DNA from: UBA7803 sp041686955 | GTDB lineage: Bacteria > Pseudomonadota > Gammaproteobacteria > Pseudomonadales > Azotimanducaceae | Direction of reading: 5' to 3' | Length of the DNA stretch: 44,843 nucleotides | Assembly (NCBI GenBank): GCA_041686955.1 | Contig: JAWLCV010000032.1 | Coordinates: 1 to 44,843 of the forward strand | In this document: positions 1 through 8,596 of the stretch, in pieces | Layout of the letters: each line of letters begins with the position of its first letter | How positions within the stretch are numbered: position 1 is the stretch's first letter | Notes under the pieces: model-generated | The model's input: only the letters and a program-made list of their open reading frames with translations | Databases searched by the model: none | What the model was told of the DNA's origin: nothing | Program-made: the position numbers and the translations under genes

Positions 1-1
1 G

Positions 2-343
2 CCGGAGTCGGTGGTGGAGTCCAAGCCCCGGGAGACGGTGGTGATCTTCATCGGCAAGGAGGAGATCTCCGTGCAGGGCAGACCCGTGGCGACCACGGCG
101 GAGGTGCTCGAAAGCCCGGGCCGGGACATCGGCGCGGTCAAGGAGCAACTCGCGAGGCTGAAGGAGAGCGTCATCGGCCCGAACACCATGCAGGTGGCGC
201 GGACCCAGGAGGTGACGGTTCTCGCGGACAAGTCGGTGCCGTTCGCCGTGATCAAGCGGGTGATGTCGACGTGCACGAGTGAGGGCTACGACCGCATTTC
301 CCTCGCGGTGATTCAGAAGGGTGCGCAGGTCGCGCAAATGTGA
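2..343 (+). CDS. ExbD/TolR-family protein, C-terminal part (5' truncated)
   Basis: The reading frame is open to the left edge of the window, so only the periplasmic part is present. The segment VTVLADKSVPFAVIKRVM, followed by a stretch ending in ISLAVIQ, matches the end of the ExbD/TolR periplasmic domain, where a 'D..vpy..v..vm' strand-helix unit precedes a final beta strand. In this family the protein has one N-terminal membrane helix and partners an ExbB/TolQ/MotA-type proton channel, which should lie just outside the window. The next gene, a TonB/AgmX-like protein, starts 20 bp after the stop (a GTG in its frame overlaps the stop), so the two are very likely co-transcribed and form one energy-transducing complex. 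The GTG codons at 11 and 14 are not taken as starts because the frame continues upstream and the membrane helix would be missing. Confidence 0.8.
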   Translation, partial: PESVVESKPRETVVIFIGKEEISVQGRPVATTAEVLESPGRDIGAVKEQLARLKESVIGPNTMQVARTQEVTVLADKSVPFAVIKRVMSTCTSEGYDRISLAVIQKGAQVAQM

Positions 344-363
344 CGGAAGCCGGGAGCAGCACC

Positions 364-1773
364 ATGTCCCATCAGCAGAACGACGTCGACCTGGAGGCCC
401 AGCGTGAGGCGCTCTGCGGCCAGCAGGCCCGGGCGCTCGAGGAGCTCGAGCGGCTGGAAGCCGCGGCGGCGGGTATCGAGGACGAGCTGGCCGCCCTGGC
501 GGAAACCCAGGAGGACTACCGGGAGCTCACGAGCGTGTGCGAGGCGCTGGAGCGCCTCGAGCAGCGCGGCGCCGGGTCGCTGTTCTGGGGCGACGGCGCC
601 GGCGCCACGGCCCGCGGGTATGTCGAGCAGGCCCGGGCGCGGATCTCCGAGTTCGGCCAGCGCATCGAGGCGCTTCAGGCCAAGCACCAGGCGGCGCGGG
701 AGGCAGCCGGGCAGCAGCGCTGGGTGGTGGACGACCTCGCCTACGACCTGGATCAGGTGCGCCAGCAGGAAGAGAGCCGGCGGCGCGAGTGGGTGCTGGA
801 GCGCGACGAGACGGTGCTGCCGGCGCGCCTCATCGCCATGCCCTGGATGCGGGGCTTCGAGGACGACCAGCGGTTCCGCAGGACACTCGGCGGGTCGCTG
901 GCGGCCGCGCTGCTGCTGGGACTGATCATACCCCTGATCGACCTGCCCATACCCGAGCCCGACGAGATCGTGGAGGTGCCCGAGCGGTTCGCCCGCTTCA
1001 TTCGCGAGGAGCGCCAACCGCCGCTGGCGGTACGCGAGGCGCCGCCGGAGCCGGAAGTCGAGAAACCCGAACCGAAGCCCGAGCCCGAGCCGGAGCCCGA
1101 GGAGACGGCACAGACGCCTCAGGAAACCCAGGTGGCGGAGGCCGCGCCCAAGCCGGAATCCACCCGGGAACGGGTGAGCTCGAAAGGCATACTGGCCTTC
1201 CGGGAGAACTTCTCCTCGCTGTCGTCGAGCCGGCCCGCGGCGAAACTGGGGGCCGAGGCCAGCCTGTCGCGGGAAGGCGCCGCGGCGGTGGGATTGCCGC
1301 AGCGGGCCATGGTGGCCGCGCAAGGCACCGAATCCAGCGGCGGAATCAATCTGGCTTCCATCAGCCGCGACGTGGGTGGTGGCGGCGTTTCGCTGTCGGA
1401 AGGGGTGGAGCTCGCCCGGGTGGCGAGCGCCATCGACGGCGGCGGGCCGAGCGACCGCCCGCGCAGCGCCGGAGCCGCCTCGGGCCGCACCGACGAAGAG
1501 ATTCAGATCGTCTTCGATCGCTACAAGGCAGCCCTCTACCGGCTCTACAACCGCGCGCTGCGCAAGGACCCCACCCTCCGGGGACAGATCGTGCTGCGGC
1601 TCACCATCGAGCCGGACGGCAGCGTCTCGCTGTGCAGGGTTCAGAACTCGGACATGGGCGCGCCGGAGCTGGCGCAGCAGGTGGTGGCGAGCGTCACCGG
1701 CTTCCAGTTCGGAGCCAAGGACGTGCCGCCGGTCACCATTCTCTACCCCATCGACTTCCTGCCCACGGCGTAG
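364..1773 (+). CDS. TonB/AgmX-like energy transducer with cytoplasmic coiled coil
   Basis: 469 residues from the ATG at 364, which has GGGAG 8 nt upstream; an in-frame GTG at 340 overlapping the previous stop is less likely. Residues about 10-145 are Glu/Ala/Arg/Gln-rich and predicted coiled coil. One hydrophobic segment (about 176-193, SLAAALLLGLIIPLIDLPI) spans the membrane, followed by VPERFARFI and a Pro/Glu/Lys-rich stretch (EPEPEPE) typical of TonB periplasmic linkers. The C-terminal 90 residues (QIVFDRYKAALYRLYNRALR, then GQIVLRLTIEPDGSV) match the AgmX/PglI and TonB C-terminal fold. Classical TonB has its helix at the extreme N-terminus, so the roughly 170-residue cytoplasmic part is atypical and recalls AgmX/Glt proteins of myxobacterial gliding. 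It sits between an ExbD-like gene and the giant repeat protein, suggesting it transmits proton-motive force to that envelope structure. Family assignment is good; the physiological role is inference. Confidence 0.8.
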   Translation: MSHQQNDVDLEAQREALCGQQARALEELERLEAAAAGIEDELAALAETQEDYRELTSVCEALERLEQRGAGSLFWGDGAGATARGYVEQARARISEFGQRIEALQAKHQAAREAAGQQRWVVDDLAYDLDQVRQQEESRRREWVLERDETVLPARLIAMPWMRGFEDDQRFRRTLGGSLAAALLLGLIIPLIDLPIPEPDEIVEVPERFARFIREERQPPLAVREAPPEPEVEKPEPKPEPEPEPEETAQTPQETQVAEAAPKPESTRERVSSKGILAFRENFSSLSSSRPAAKLGAEASLSREGAAAVGLPQRAMVAAQGTESSGGINLASISRDVGGGGVSLSEGVELARVASAIDGGGPSDRPRSAGAASGRTDEEIQIVFDRYKAALYRLYNRALRKDPTLRGQIVLRLTIEPDGSVSLCRVQNSDMGAPELAQQVVASVTGFQFGAKDVPPVTILYPIDFLPTA

Positions 1774-1797
1774 GCCAATTTCGGCCGCTCGCCAGCC

Positions 1798-1843
1798 GGC
1801 TCTCGACCGTTTCGTGACGCTGCTCACGCACCGGTCGAGAGCC
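1798..1843 (+). promoter_or_regulatory. Two-tier intercistronic hairpin
   Basis: A perfect 12-bp inverted repeat (GGCTCTCGACCG at 1798-1809, CGGTCGAGAGCC at 1832-1843) encloses a second 5-bp stem (CGTGA at 1813-1817, TCACG at 1824-1828) with loop CGCTGC. The two stems are separated by a small internal loop. It lies 24 bp after the transducer stop and upstream of the giant repeat protein. No T-run follows, so it is not a standard intrinsic terminator. It could stabilise or process the mRNA, partly attenuate transcription, or bind a dimeric regulator. Confidence 0.55.
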
Positions 1844-1960
1844 ACCGCACGAAGGCACAAAGCGCTGACATTCCCACTATAGGTTGTGAACACGGTCACC
1901 CCGATGCCCCGCCGTCTGCGGGAGAGTGCGCGTACGGTCCCTGGAGCGACGACGATACAC

Positions 1961-4900
1961 ATGGTTCAGCTCTCGAGGCGCAAGCCGGCAGCCGGCCATG
2001 GCATCTTCGGCCTCGGTCTCGGCCGACGCACGGCCCGAGCCATGGCCGGGCTGGTGCTGCTGTGCGCCGCCGCAGCCGCCCAGGCGGAGAACTGCTCCGA
2101 CTACCCCGGCGGCATCCTCGATGGCTTCGCCGGCACTCCGGCGCCGTCACAGCTCTTCATCGATCGCAACTGCACCATCCGGAACTACCCGGCGTCGAAC
2201 CCGATGTCGACCAACTTCAGCTTCTACACCCAGCCGGGGCAGACCGACCAGCGCTGGCTGGTGGTGTTCGACAACGTGGTGCACACGGGCCAGATGGCGT
2301 GCAACTCGGTGGCCGGCCACAAGATCTGGTTCACCAACGGCTCCTCCACCAGCATTCAGGAGGGCTGCCAGAACCTGCTGATTCCGGTGGAGAAGATCGA
2401 CAAGCAGAGCGCCGACGGCTCCACCACCGCCACCGTCGGCGTGCCGTTCACGTATCGGCTGACCATGCCGGTGCTGTTCGATCCGGCAACCGGGACGGCC
2501 ATCGACACCGAGGGCTCGGTGAACGATCTGCACGGAATCACCCTGACCGACGACCTGAATGCGCTGGGGGTCGACATCAGCTACGTGAGCCACGCCGCCT
2601 ACTGGCAGTCGTCAGGGGCGCCGGTGCCTCACAGCTTCGCCAACAACGGCGGGGTGCTCACCTTCGACGACTTCCCCATCGTTCCCGCCGGCGAGCAGAT
2701 CATCCTGGATATCACCGTGGTGCTCGAAGACACGCCCACCAACACGGTGGGCACACAGTTCGTCAACGTCGCCAAGTGGGATTTCGGGCGCCTCATCGAC
2801 GGGGTGTTCTACGAGCCGCTGCCCGGCGAGTGGGGCATCGCTCCGCCCATGACCATAGGCGGGCCGGAGCTGGTGGTGAGCAAGACCGGTCCGGCCACCC
2901 TGGGGCGCACGCTGAACCTGGGCGAATGGGGCGAGTTCACCCTCGACGTCAGCAACAACGGCCTGGCCGACGCCTGGGACGTGACCGTGCTGGACCGTCT
3001 GCCGGACGGCCCGAGCGGCGGCATGTGCCTTCAGGCGCCCGAGATCCAGAGTGCGGGGGTGTTCGCGGCGGACGGGGTCACCCCCGTGCCGGGCAAGGGG
3101 GCGTTGACCCCGGGGGTGGACTTCACGGTCGACTACGCGGACGCGCCGCGCTGCGAGCTGGTCCTGACCATGCTCACACCGGCGGCTGTGATCGGGGCCG
3201 GGGAGCGCCTGGTGATCGGCTATCGGACCCGCCTCGACCCCGACAGCGAGGATGGCGCCACCCTGACCAACGTGGCGGGCGCTACCCGCTGGTTCAACGG
3301 CCCAGCCGACGTGCCCGGGCGGCAGGTCTACACCCGCGCCGTCACCGACGGCACGGTCGGCGTCAGCGATCATCAGGATGCCCACACGGTCACCGTGGCG
3401 CTGTACGGCTTCTTCTTCGAGAAGACGGTGGTCAACCTCACCAGCGGCGAGGCCCCGGCCACGGTGGGCGCGCCCGGCGACCGGTTGCGCTACACCCTGC
3501 GGCTGCAGACCACCGACGGCGCCATGAACGGAATCCGCTTCTACGACGACCTGGGGGCGCTGAACGCCGGTGCGGTGTTCCAGCCCGGCTCCCTGGCGCT
3601 GGTGCCGGGCACCGTGCCCGTGCTCGCCGACGCCAGCCACACGGATCCCTACGGCGGCACCAACAGCGCCGGGGTGATCGACATCCGCAACCTTTCCCTG
3701 CCGCCCGGCAGCGAGGTGGCGATCCAGTTCGAGGTCACCCTGGCGTCGGCATTGGTGGACGGCACCTTCGTGACCAACCAGTCCGCGCTCATGAGCGGCG
3801 CGGCCAAGCTGGCGGACAGCGACGATCCCAACGTGAACGGTCAGTCGGACCCGAACGTGGACGGCGACGAAGATCCCACCCGCATCCTCATCGAGGTGGC
3901 GCCGCCGCAACCACTGGTGAAGGACATCACCCAGTCCCAGGCCACCATCGGCGAGACCTTCTCGTACCGGATCACCGTGCCGTCCGTGCCGCACACCGCG
4001 GCCCTCTACGACGTGCGCATCTTCGACGATCTCGCGGCTTCCGCGGCGGACCTGCGCTACGTATCCGTGTCCCGAATCTCCGGGCCGGGGTCGTGGACGC
4101 CGGTGAACACGGGGGCCGGAGACAGCCTGGTCATCGAGGACCCGGCGAACGGCATCGACATCCCGGCGGGTGAGCAGGCGGTCATCGAGATCACGGTTGC
4201 GCTGGAGGACACCCCGACCAACGTGGCGGGTCTCACCTTCACCAACGCCGCTTCCTACAGCTACAACCAGCTCGACGGCAACGACGCCACCGCGAGGCCC
4301 GGCGATCCCGGCACGTCGCCGGCCATGACCGTGGTCGAGCCCGATCTCACGGTGGAGAAGAGCGGGCCGCTGCTGATGCGTCCGGACGAGCCCGGCGCGT
4401 TCACCATCGACGTGCACAACCCGGGCTCGTCGCCGGCCTACGCCGTGGAGCTGCGTGACCTGCTTCCGGATACGGCGGATGGCGGCATGTGCGACGCGGC
4501 GCCGGTGGGGGTGACCGCGCAACTGTTCGAGGCGGACGGCACCACGCCGGCGGGCCCGGTGCTGACCGCAGGCGCGGATTACACGCTGACCTTCTCCGCC
4601 GCCCCCCAGTGCTCGGTCACCCTGGAGATGGCGAGCGCGGGTGTGGCAATCGCGCCCGGTCAGCACCTGGTCGTGAGCTACGAGGCGTACCTGGACGCCG
4701 ATACCCAGCTCGAGATCCCGCTGACCAACGTGGCGGGCGCGACGGCGTGGGCCGGGCTCGCCGGCAACGACGCAGATGGCCGCAGCTACAGCCGTGCCCT
4801 CACGGACGGCAGCGTCGGCGTGCTCGATCACGAGGACGCCCACACCACGCTGGTCAACCTGTCCAAGGTGAGGTTCGACAAGGTGGTGACCAACGTGACC

Positions 4901-7900
4901 CGGGGGGAGTCTCCGGCCACCGCCGCGAGCCCCGGCGACGTTCTTCGCTACCGGCTGTACCTGGAGAACGTGGGCACCACCAGCATCGACGACTTCGCCG
5001 TGGTGGACGAGCTCGACGCGCTGAACGGCTCGGCGGCGTTCCAGAGCGGCAGTCTCACGGTGGTGTCGGTACCCCCGGGCGCCGACCCCGGCAACACCAG
5101 CGGAAGCGGCGGCAGCTACGGCAGCGGTGTTCTGGACGTGCGCAATCTCAGCCTCGCCGTGGGCGGGAGCCTGGTCATCGAGTTCGAGGCGACCCTGGCG
5201 CCGATCCTCGCCAACGGCAGCTACGTGTCGAACCAGTCGCGCCTGACGAGCAGCGGATTCCTTCTGGCACTGAGCGACGACCCCAACGTGGGCGGGATCG
5301 CCGATCCCGACGTCGCCGGCGATGAGGACCCCACCCGGGTGCGCATCGAGTCCGCGCCCGCGTTCGTCGTGGAGAAGACCTCCACCGACCTGGACGGCGA
5401 TCCCAACCTGCTGCTGGCCGGCGAGGCGCTGCGCTACCGGATCACGGTGCGCAACGTCGGCGACGATCACGCCACCGACGCCGTGATACGCGATCAGATC
5501 CCCGCCAACACCCGTTACGTGGCCGGTAGCACCCGGCTGAACGGCGCGGTGGTGGCCGACGACGCCGGCGGTCTGTCACCGCTGGTGGACGGCATGCCGA
5601 TCAACGCTCCGTCGGACACCACGCCCGGGCATCTCCCCGCCAGCATCGAAGCGGTGCCGGAGCACGTGGCCGTGATCGAGTTCGACGTGGTCACCGACGC
5701 GGATCTGGTGGACGGCACGGTCATCGCCAACCAGGCCTTCGTCAGCGCCGTGGGCGGCGTGGTGGAGCAGCCTTCCGACGACCCGGCCACCGAGGTGGCG
5801 GACGATCCCACCCGCGACGTGATCGGCAGCTTGCCGCTCGTCTATGCCGAGAAGTACGCGGAGCTGCAGCAGGACTACGGTTCGGTGGGCGTGGTCGATC
5901 CGGGCGACGTGCTGCGCTACACCATCCGCGTGCACAACAACGGCGCCGTGGACGCGAGCGGCGTGGAGCTGGCGGACCAGGTGCCGGCCAACACCACCTA
6001 CGTGGCCGACAGCATGACCCTGAACGGCGAGCCGGTGGGCCGGCCCGACGGCGGAACCTTCCCGCTGGCAGCGGGCGTGGCGATCAGCTCCTCGGACCTC
6101 ACCCCGCCCCTGCCCGGCCCGGGGGAGGGGGTCATCACCAGCGGCTACAGCGCCACGGTGCAGTTCGACCTGCGGGTGGACGATGGCGTGCCGACGGGGA
6201 CGGTGATCAGCAACCAGGCAGCGGTATCCACCGTGGAGGTGCCGGACGTGCTGACCGACGGCGACGGTGACCCGGCCACCGGCCCCGAGCCGACCCTGGT
6301 GGTGGTGGGGCCGGCCCAGCAGCTCGCCATAAACAAGCAGGTGGCCGTGGTCGGCGGCGGCCCGGCGCTGGCGGGCTCGCTCCTGGAGTACGTGGTGCGG
6401 GTTCGCAACATCGGCAGCGTGCCCGCCGTGGGCGTGCGTATCGTGGACGACCTGGACGATCCGGCCCCGGGTCAGCTCGCCTTCGACGAGCAGCCGCCCA
6501 CGGTGAACGGTGCCACCGGCGGCATCGTGGTGGAGGGCGCGACCCTGACGGTGGAGTACGGAGACCTGGTGCCGGGGGGTGACATCGTGCTGCGGTTCTT
6601 CGCGGTCATCGACGCCGACCTGCCGGAGGGCACCCGGGTGATCAACAACGCCGCCGCGTACTGGAACGACACGGAGCGGGTGGACGCCAGCGTCGCCATC
6701 GACGTCGGGGCCATCGTCGGGGTCGGGGTGCTGAACGGCCACGCCTGGCACGACGCGGACTTCGACGATCAGCTCGATGCCGGGGAACGGGTGCTGGAGT
6801 CCTGGCGGGTCGAGCTGCACCGCAACGGCCGGCTCCTGCACGCCACCACCACCGACGCGGAAGGCGCCTACCGGATGAGCGGGCTGACGCCCAACTACCT
6901 GTCCGGCGATGCCCTGGAGCTGGTGTTCGCCGCGCCGGATTCCGGCCCCGCCACCGCCAAGCTCGGCCGGGCGTATTCCGCCGACTTCACCAACGACCTT
7001 CAGCGGATCAGCGACATCGTGATCCAGCCGGGCAGCAACCTGCTGAACCTGGACCTGCCCATCGACCCCAACGGCACGGTCTACGACACGGTGAGCCGCG
7101 CCCCCGTGGCCGGGGCGACCCTGATCCTGCTCGATGCCGACAGCGGCGTGGCGCTGCCGCCCGCGTGCTTCGACGATCCCGGGCAGCAGGACCAGGTGAC
7201 CCGGAGCGACGGTTACTACAAGTTCGACCTGAACTTCTCCGACCCGGCGTGCGCCGCCGGCGGCGTTTACGCCATTCGGGTGGTCGAGCCGTCGAGTGGT
7301 TACACGGAGGGTTACTCGGAGATCATTCCTCCCGCCGACGATGCCGATGGAGCCGCCTTCGACGTTCCGGCGTGCCCCGGCTCGGTGGACGACGCGGTGC
7401 CGGGGACGGACGGCCACTGCGAAGCGCAGACGTCCGAGTTCGCCCCCGGCACGGCGGTTCCCGCGAGATCTCCGGGCACCCGCTATTACGTGCGACGGCT
7501 GCAATTCGACGGCAGCGACGCGCCCGGCTCGGCGCAGATCTTCAACAATCACATCCCGGTGGACCCGGTGCTCGAAGGGGCCGTGGCCATCACCAAGACC
7601 ACGCCCATGGTGAACGTCCACCGCGGTCAGATGGTGCCGTACACCATCACCGTCACCAACACCTACCCCATCGCGCTCCAGGACGTGGGGGTGATCGACC
7701 GGTTCCCGCCGGGATTCCGCTACGTGGAGGGCTCGGCGCGGCTCGACGGGGTGCCGGTGGAGCCTGAAGTGGGGAGCCGGGAGCTGGTCTGGGACGGCCT
7801 CGATCTGGCGGCGGAAGGGCAGCATTCCATCGTGCTGCTGCTCGCCGTGGGCGCCGGGGTCGGCGAGGGCGAATACGTGAACCGCGCCCGGGCGGTCAAC

Positions 7901-8596
7901 ACCGCTGCGGACATTCCGCTTTCCGGGGAGGCCACCGCAACCGTGCGCCTGGTGCCCGATCCCACCTTCGACTGCACGGACGTCATGGGCAAGGTGTTCG
8001 ACGACGACAATCGCAACGGCCGCCAGGACCCGGGCGAGTCGGGCCTGGGCGGAGTGCGGCTGGTGACGGCCCGGGGCCTCGCTGCCACCACCGATCAGCA
8101 CGGCCGCTTCCACATCACCTGCGCCGTCGTGCCGCGCGAGGACCGCGGCAGCAACTTCGTGCTGAAGCTGGACGACCGCACCTTGCCGAGCGGGTTCCGG
8201 GTCTCCTCGGGCACGGTGCAGATCAAGCGGGCCACCCGGGGCAAGGCGCTGCGCTTCAATTTCGGCGCGTCCATCCACCGGGTGGTGGGACTGGAAGTGG
8301 CGGATGCGGTGTTCGTTCCCGATTCCGCCGAGATCCGTCCCTTGTGGCGGCAGCGTTTCGAGCTGCTGATGGAGGAGCTGCAGAAAGGCCCCGCGGTGTT
8401 GCGCCTGACCTACCTGGCCGACCTGGAGGACCCCGGGCTGGTGGACCAGCGGGTGAAGGCGGTGAAGCGCGAGATCGACGACCGCTGGCGGGCCCTGGAC
8501 TGCTGCTATCGGCTGGAGGTGGAGCACGACGTGTTCTGGCGGCTCGGCGCCCCGGCCGACCGGGCGATGGGCCGTAGCGGGAGGGAACGGCCATGA
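1961..8596 (+). CDS. Giant exported DUF11/SdrB-like repeat protein
   Basis: 2211 residues from ATG 1961, chosen because RRTARAMAGLVLLCAAAAAQA then forms a Sec signal peptide cleaved before ENCSD; an in-frame GTG at 1886 and ATGs at 1904 and 2042 are alternatives. An N-terminal Cys-containing region (about 40-145) is followed by two copies of a roughly 490-residue block (147-643, 650-1131), each ending in a DDPNV...DEDPTR linker. Three shorter DUF11-type repeats follow (about 1137, 1297, 1452; 'GDVLRYTIRVHNNG' and 'IPANTRYV' type motifs). Then come an SdrB-like domain (about 1587), a carboxypeptidase-regulatory-like domain (about 1705), another DUF11 repeat (about 1873), an SdrD-B-like module with a DDDNRNGRQDPGE Ca-binding-type loop (about 2006) and a terminal OmpA-like remnant (about 2106-2200). 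No membrane helix follows the signal peptide. The stop overlaps the next ATG by 4 bp. A long adhesin or periplasm-spanning filament is likely; its exact function is unknown. Confidence 0.8.
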   Translation: MVQLSRRKPAAGHGIFGLGLGRRTARAMAGLVLLCAAAAAQAENCSDYPGGILDGFAGTPAPSQLFIDRNCTIRNYPASNPMSTNFSFYTQPGQTDQRWLVVFDNVVHTGQMACNSVAGHKIWFTNGSSTSIQEGCQNLLIPVEKIDKQSADGSTTATVGVPFTYRLTMPVLFDPATGTAIDTEGSVNDLHGITLTDDLNALGVDISYVSHAAYWQSSGAPVPHSFANNGGVLTFDDFPIVPAGEQIILDITVVLEDTPTNTVGTQFVNVAKWDFGRLIDGVFYEPLPGEWGIAPPMTIGGPELVVSKTGPATLGRTLNLGEWGEFTLDVSNNGLADAWDVTVLDRLPDGPSGGMCLQAPEIQSAGVFAADGVTPVPGKGALTPGVDFTVDYADAPRCELVLTMLTPAAVIGAGERLVIGYRTRLDPDSEDGATLTNVAGATRWFNGPADVPGRQVYTRAVTDGTVGVSDHQDAHTVTVALYGFFFEKTVVNLTSGEAPATVGAPGDRLRYTLRLQTTDGAMNGIRFYDDLGALNAGAVFQPGSLALVPGTVPVLADASHTDPYGGTNSAGVIDIRNLSLPPGSEVAIQFEVTLASALVDGTFVTNQSALMSGAAKLADSDDPNVNGQSDPNVDGDEDPTRILIEVAPPQPLVKDITQSQATIGETFSYRITVPSVPHTAALYDVRIFDDLAASAADLRYVSVSRISGPGSWTPVNTGAGDSLVIEDPANGIDIPAGEQAVIEITVALEDTPTNVAGLTFTNAASYSYNQLDGNDATARPGDPGTSPAMTVVEPDLTVEKSGPLLMRPDEPGAFTIDVHNPGSSPAYAVELRDLLPDTADGGMCDAAPVGVTAQLFEADGTTPAGPVLTAGADYTLTFSAAPQCSVTLEMASAGVAIAPGQHLVVSYEAYLDADTQLEIPLTNVAGATAWAGLAGNDADGRSYSRALTDGSVGVLDHEDAHTTLVNLSKVRFDKVVTNVTRGESPATAASPGDVLRYRLYLENVGTTSIDDFAVVDELDALNGSAAFQSGSLTVVSVPPGADPGNTSGSGGSYGSGVLDVRNLSLAVGGSLVIEFEATLAPILANGSYVSNQSRLTSSGFLLALSDDPNVGGIADPDVAGDEDPTRVRIESAPAFVVEKTSTDLDGDPNLLLAGEALRYRITVRNVGDDHATDAVIRDQIPANTRYVAGSTRLNGAVVADDAGGLSPLVDGMPINAPSDTTPGHLPASIEAVPEHVAVIEFDVVTDADLVDGTVIANQAFVSAVGGVVEQPSDDPATEVADDPTRDVIGSLPLVYAEKYAELQQDYGSVGVVDPGDVLRYTIRVHNNGAVDASGVELADQVPANTTYVADSMTLNGEPVGRPDGGTFPLAAGVAISSSDLTPPLPGPGEGVITSGYSATVQFDLRVDDGVPTGTVISNQAAVSTVEVPDVLTDGDGDPATGPEPTLVVVGPAQQLAINKQVAVVGGGPALAGSLLEYVVRVRNIGSVPAVGVRIVDDLDDPAPGQLAFDEQPPTVNGATGGIVVEGATLTVEYGDLVPGGDIVLRFFAVIDADLPEGTRVINNAAAYWNDTERVDASVAIDVGAIVGVGVLNGHAWHDADFDDQLDAGERVLESWRVELHRNGRLLHATTTDAEGAYRMSGLTPNYLSGDALELVFAAPDSGPATAKLGRAYSADFTNDLQRISDIVIQPGSNLLNLDLPIDPNGTVYDTVSRAPVAGATLILLDADSGVALPPACFDDPGQQDQVTRSDGYYKFDLNFSDPACAAGGVYAIRVVEPSSGYTEGYSEIIPPADDADGAAFDVPACPGSVDDAVPGTDGHCEAQTSEFAPGTAVPARSPGTRYYVRRLQFDGSDAPGSAQIFNNHIPVDPVLEGAVAITKTTPMVNVHRGQMVPYTITVTNTYPIALQDVGVIDRFPPGFRYVEGSARLDGVPVEPEVGSRELVWDGLDLAAEGQHSIVLLLAVGAGVGEGEYVNRARAVNTAADIPLSGEATATVRLVPDPTFDCTDVMGKVFDDDNRNGRQDPGESGLGGVRLVTARGLAATTDQHGRFHITCAVVPREDRGSNFVLKLDDRTLPSGFRVSSGTVQIKRATRGKALRFNFGASIHRVVGLEVADAVFVPDSAEIRPLWRQRFELLMEELQKGPAVLRLTYLADLEDPGLVDQRVKAVKREIDDRWRALDCCYRLEVEHDVFWRLGAPADRAMGRSGRERP
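2398..5352 (+). repeat. Tandem ~1.47-kb in-frame duplication inside the giant protein gene
   Basis: Block 2398-3890 and block 3907-5352 encode the same series of landmarks in the same order: LEDTPTN, GGMC, LTNVAGAT, LTDG(or VTDG)xVGV.DH.DAHT, NLTSGE/NVTRGE, IRNLSL/VRNLSL, SDDPNV and DEDPTR. The spacing between matching landmarks is 1455-1479 bp, about 490 codons. The copies are diverged in DNA, so the duplication is old, and the Cys pair (GGMC with PRC or PQC) is kept in both. Confidence 0.8.

Noticed and set aside
1798..1843. Intrinsic terminator after the TonB-like gene.
   Set aside because: The stem is followed by ACCGCACG with no T-run, so termination by this mechanism is unlikely.
2398..6700. 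Regular repeats that could suggest a CRISPR array or satellite.
   Set aside because: The repeats are diverged protein-level domain repeats within one reading frame, with no short identical repeats or unique spacers.
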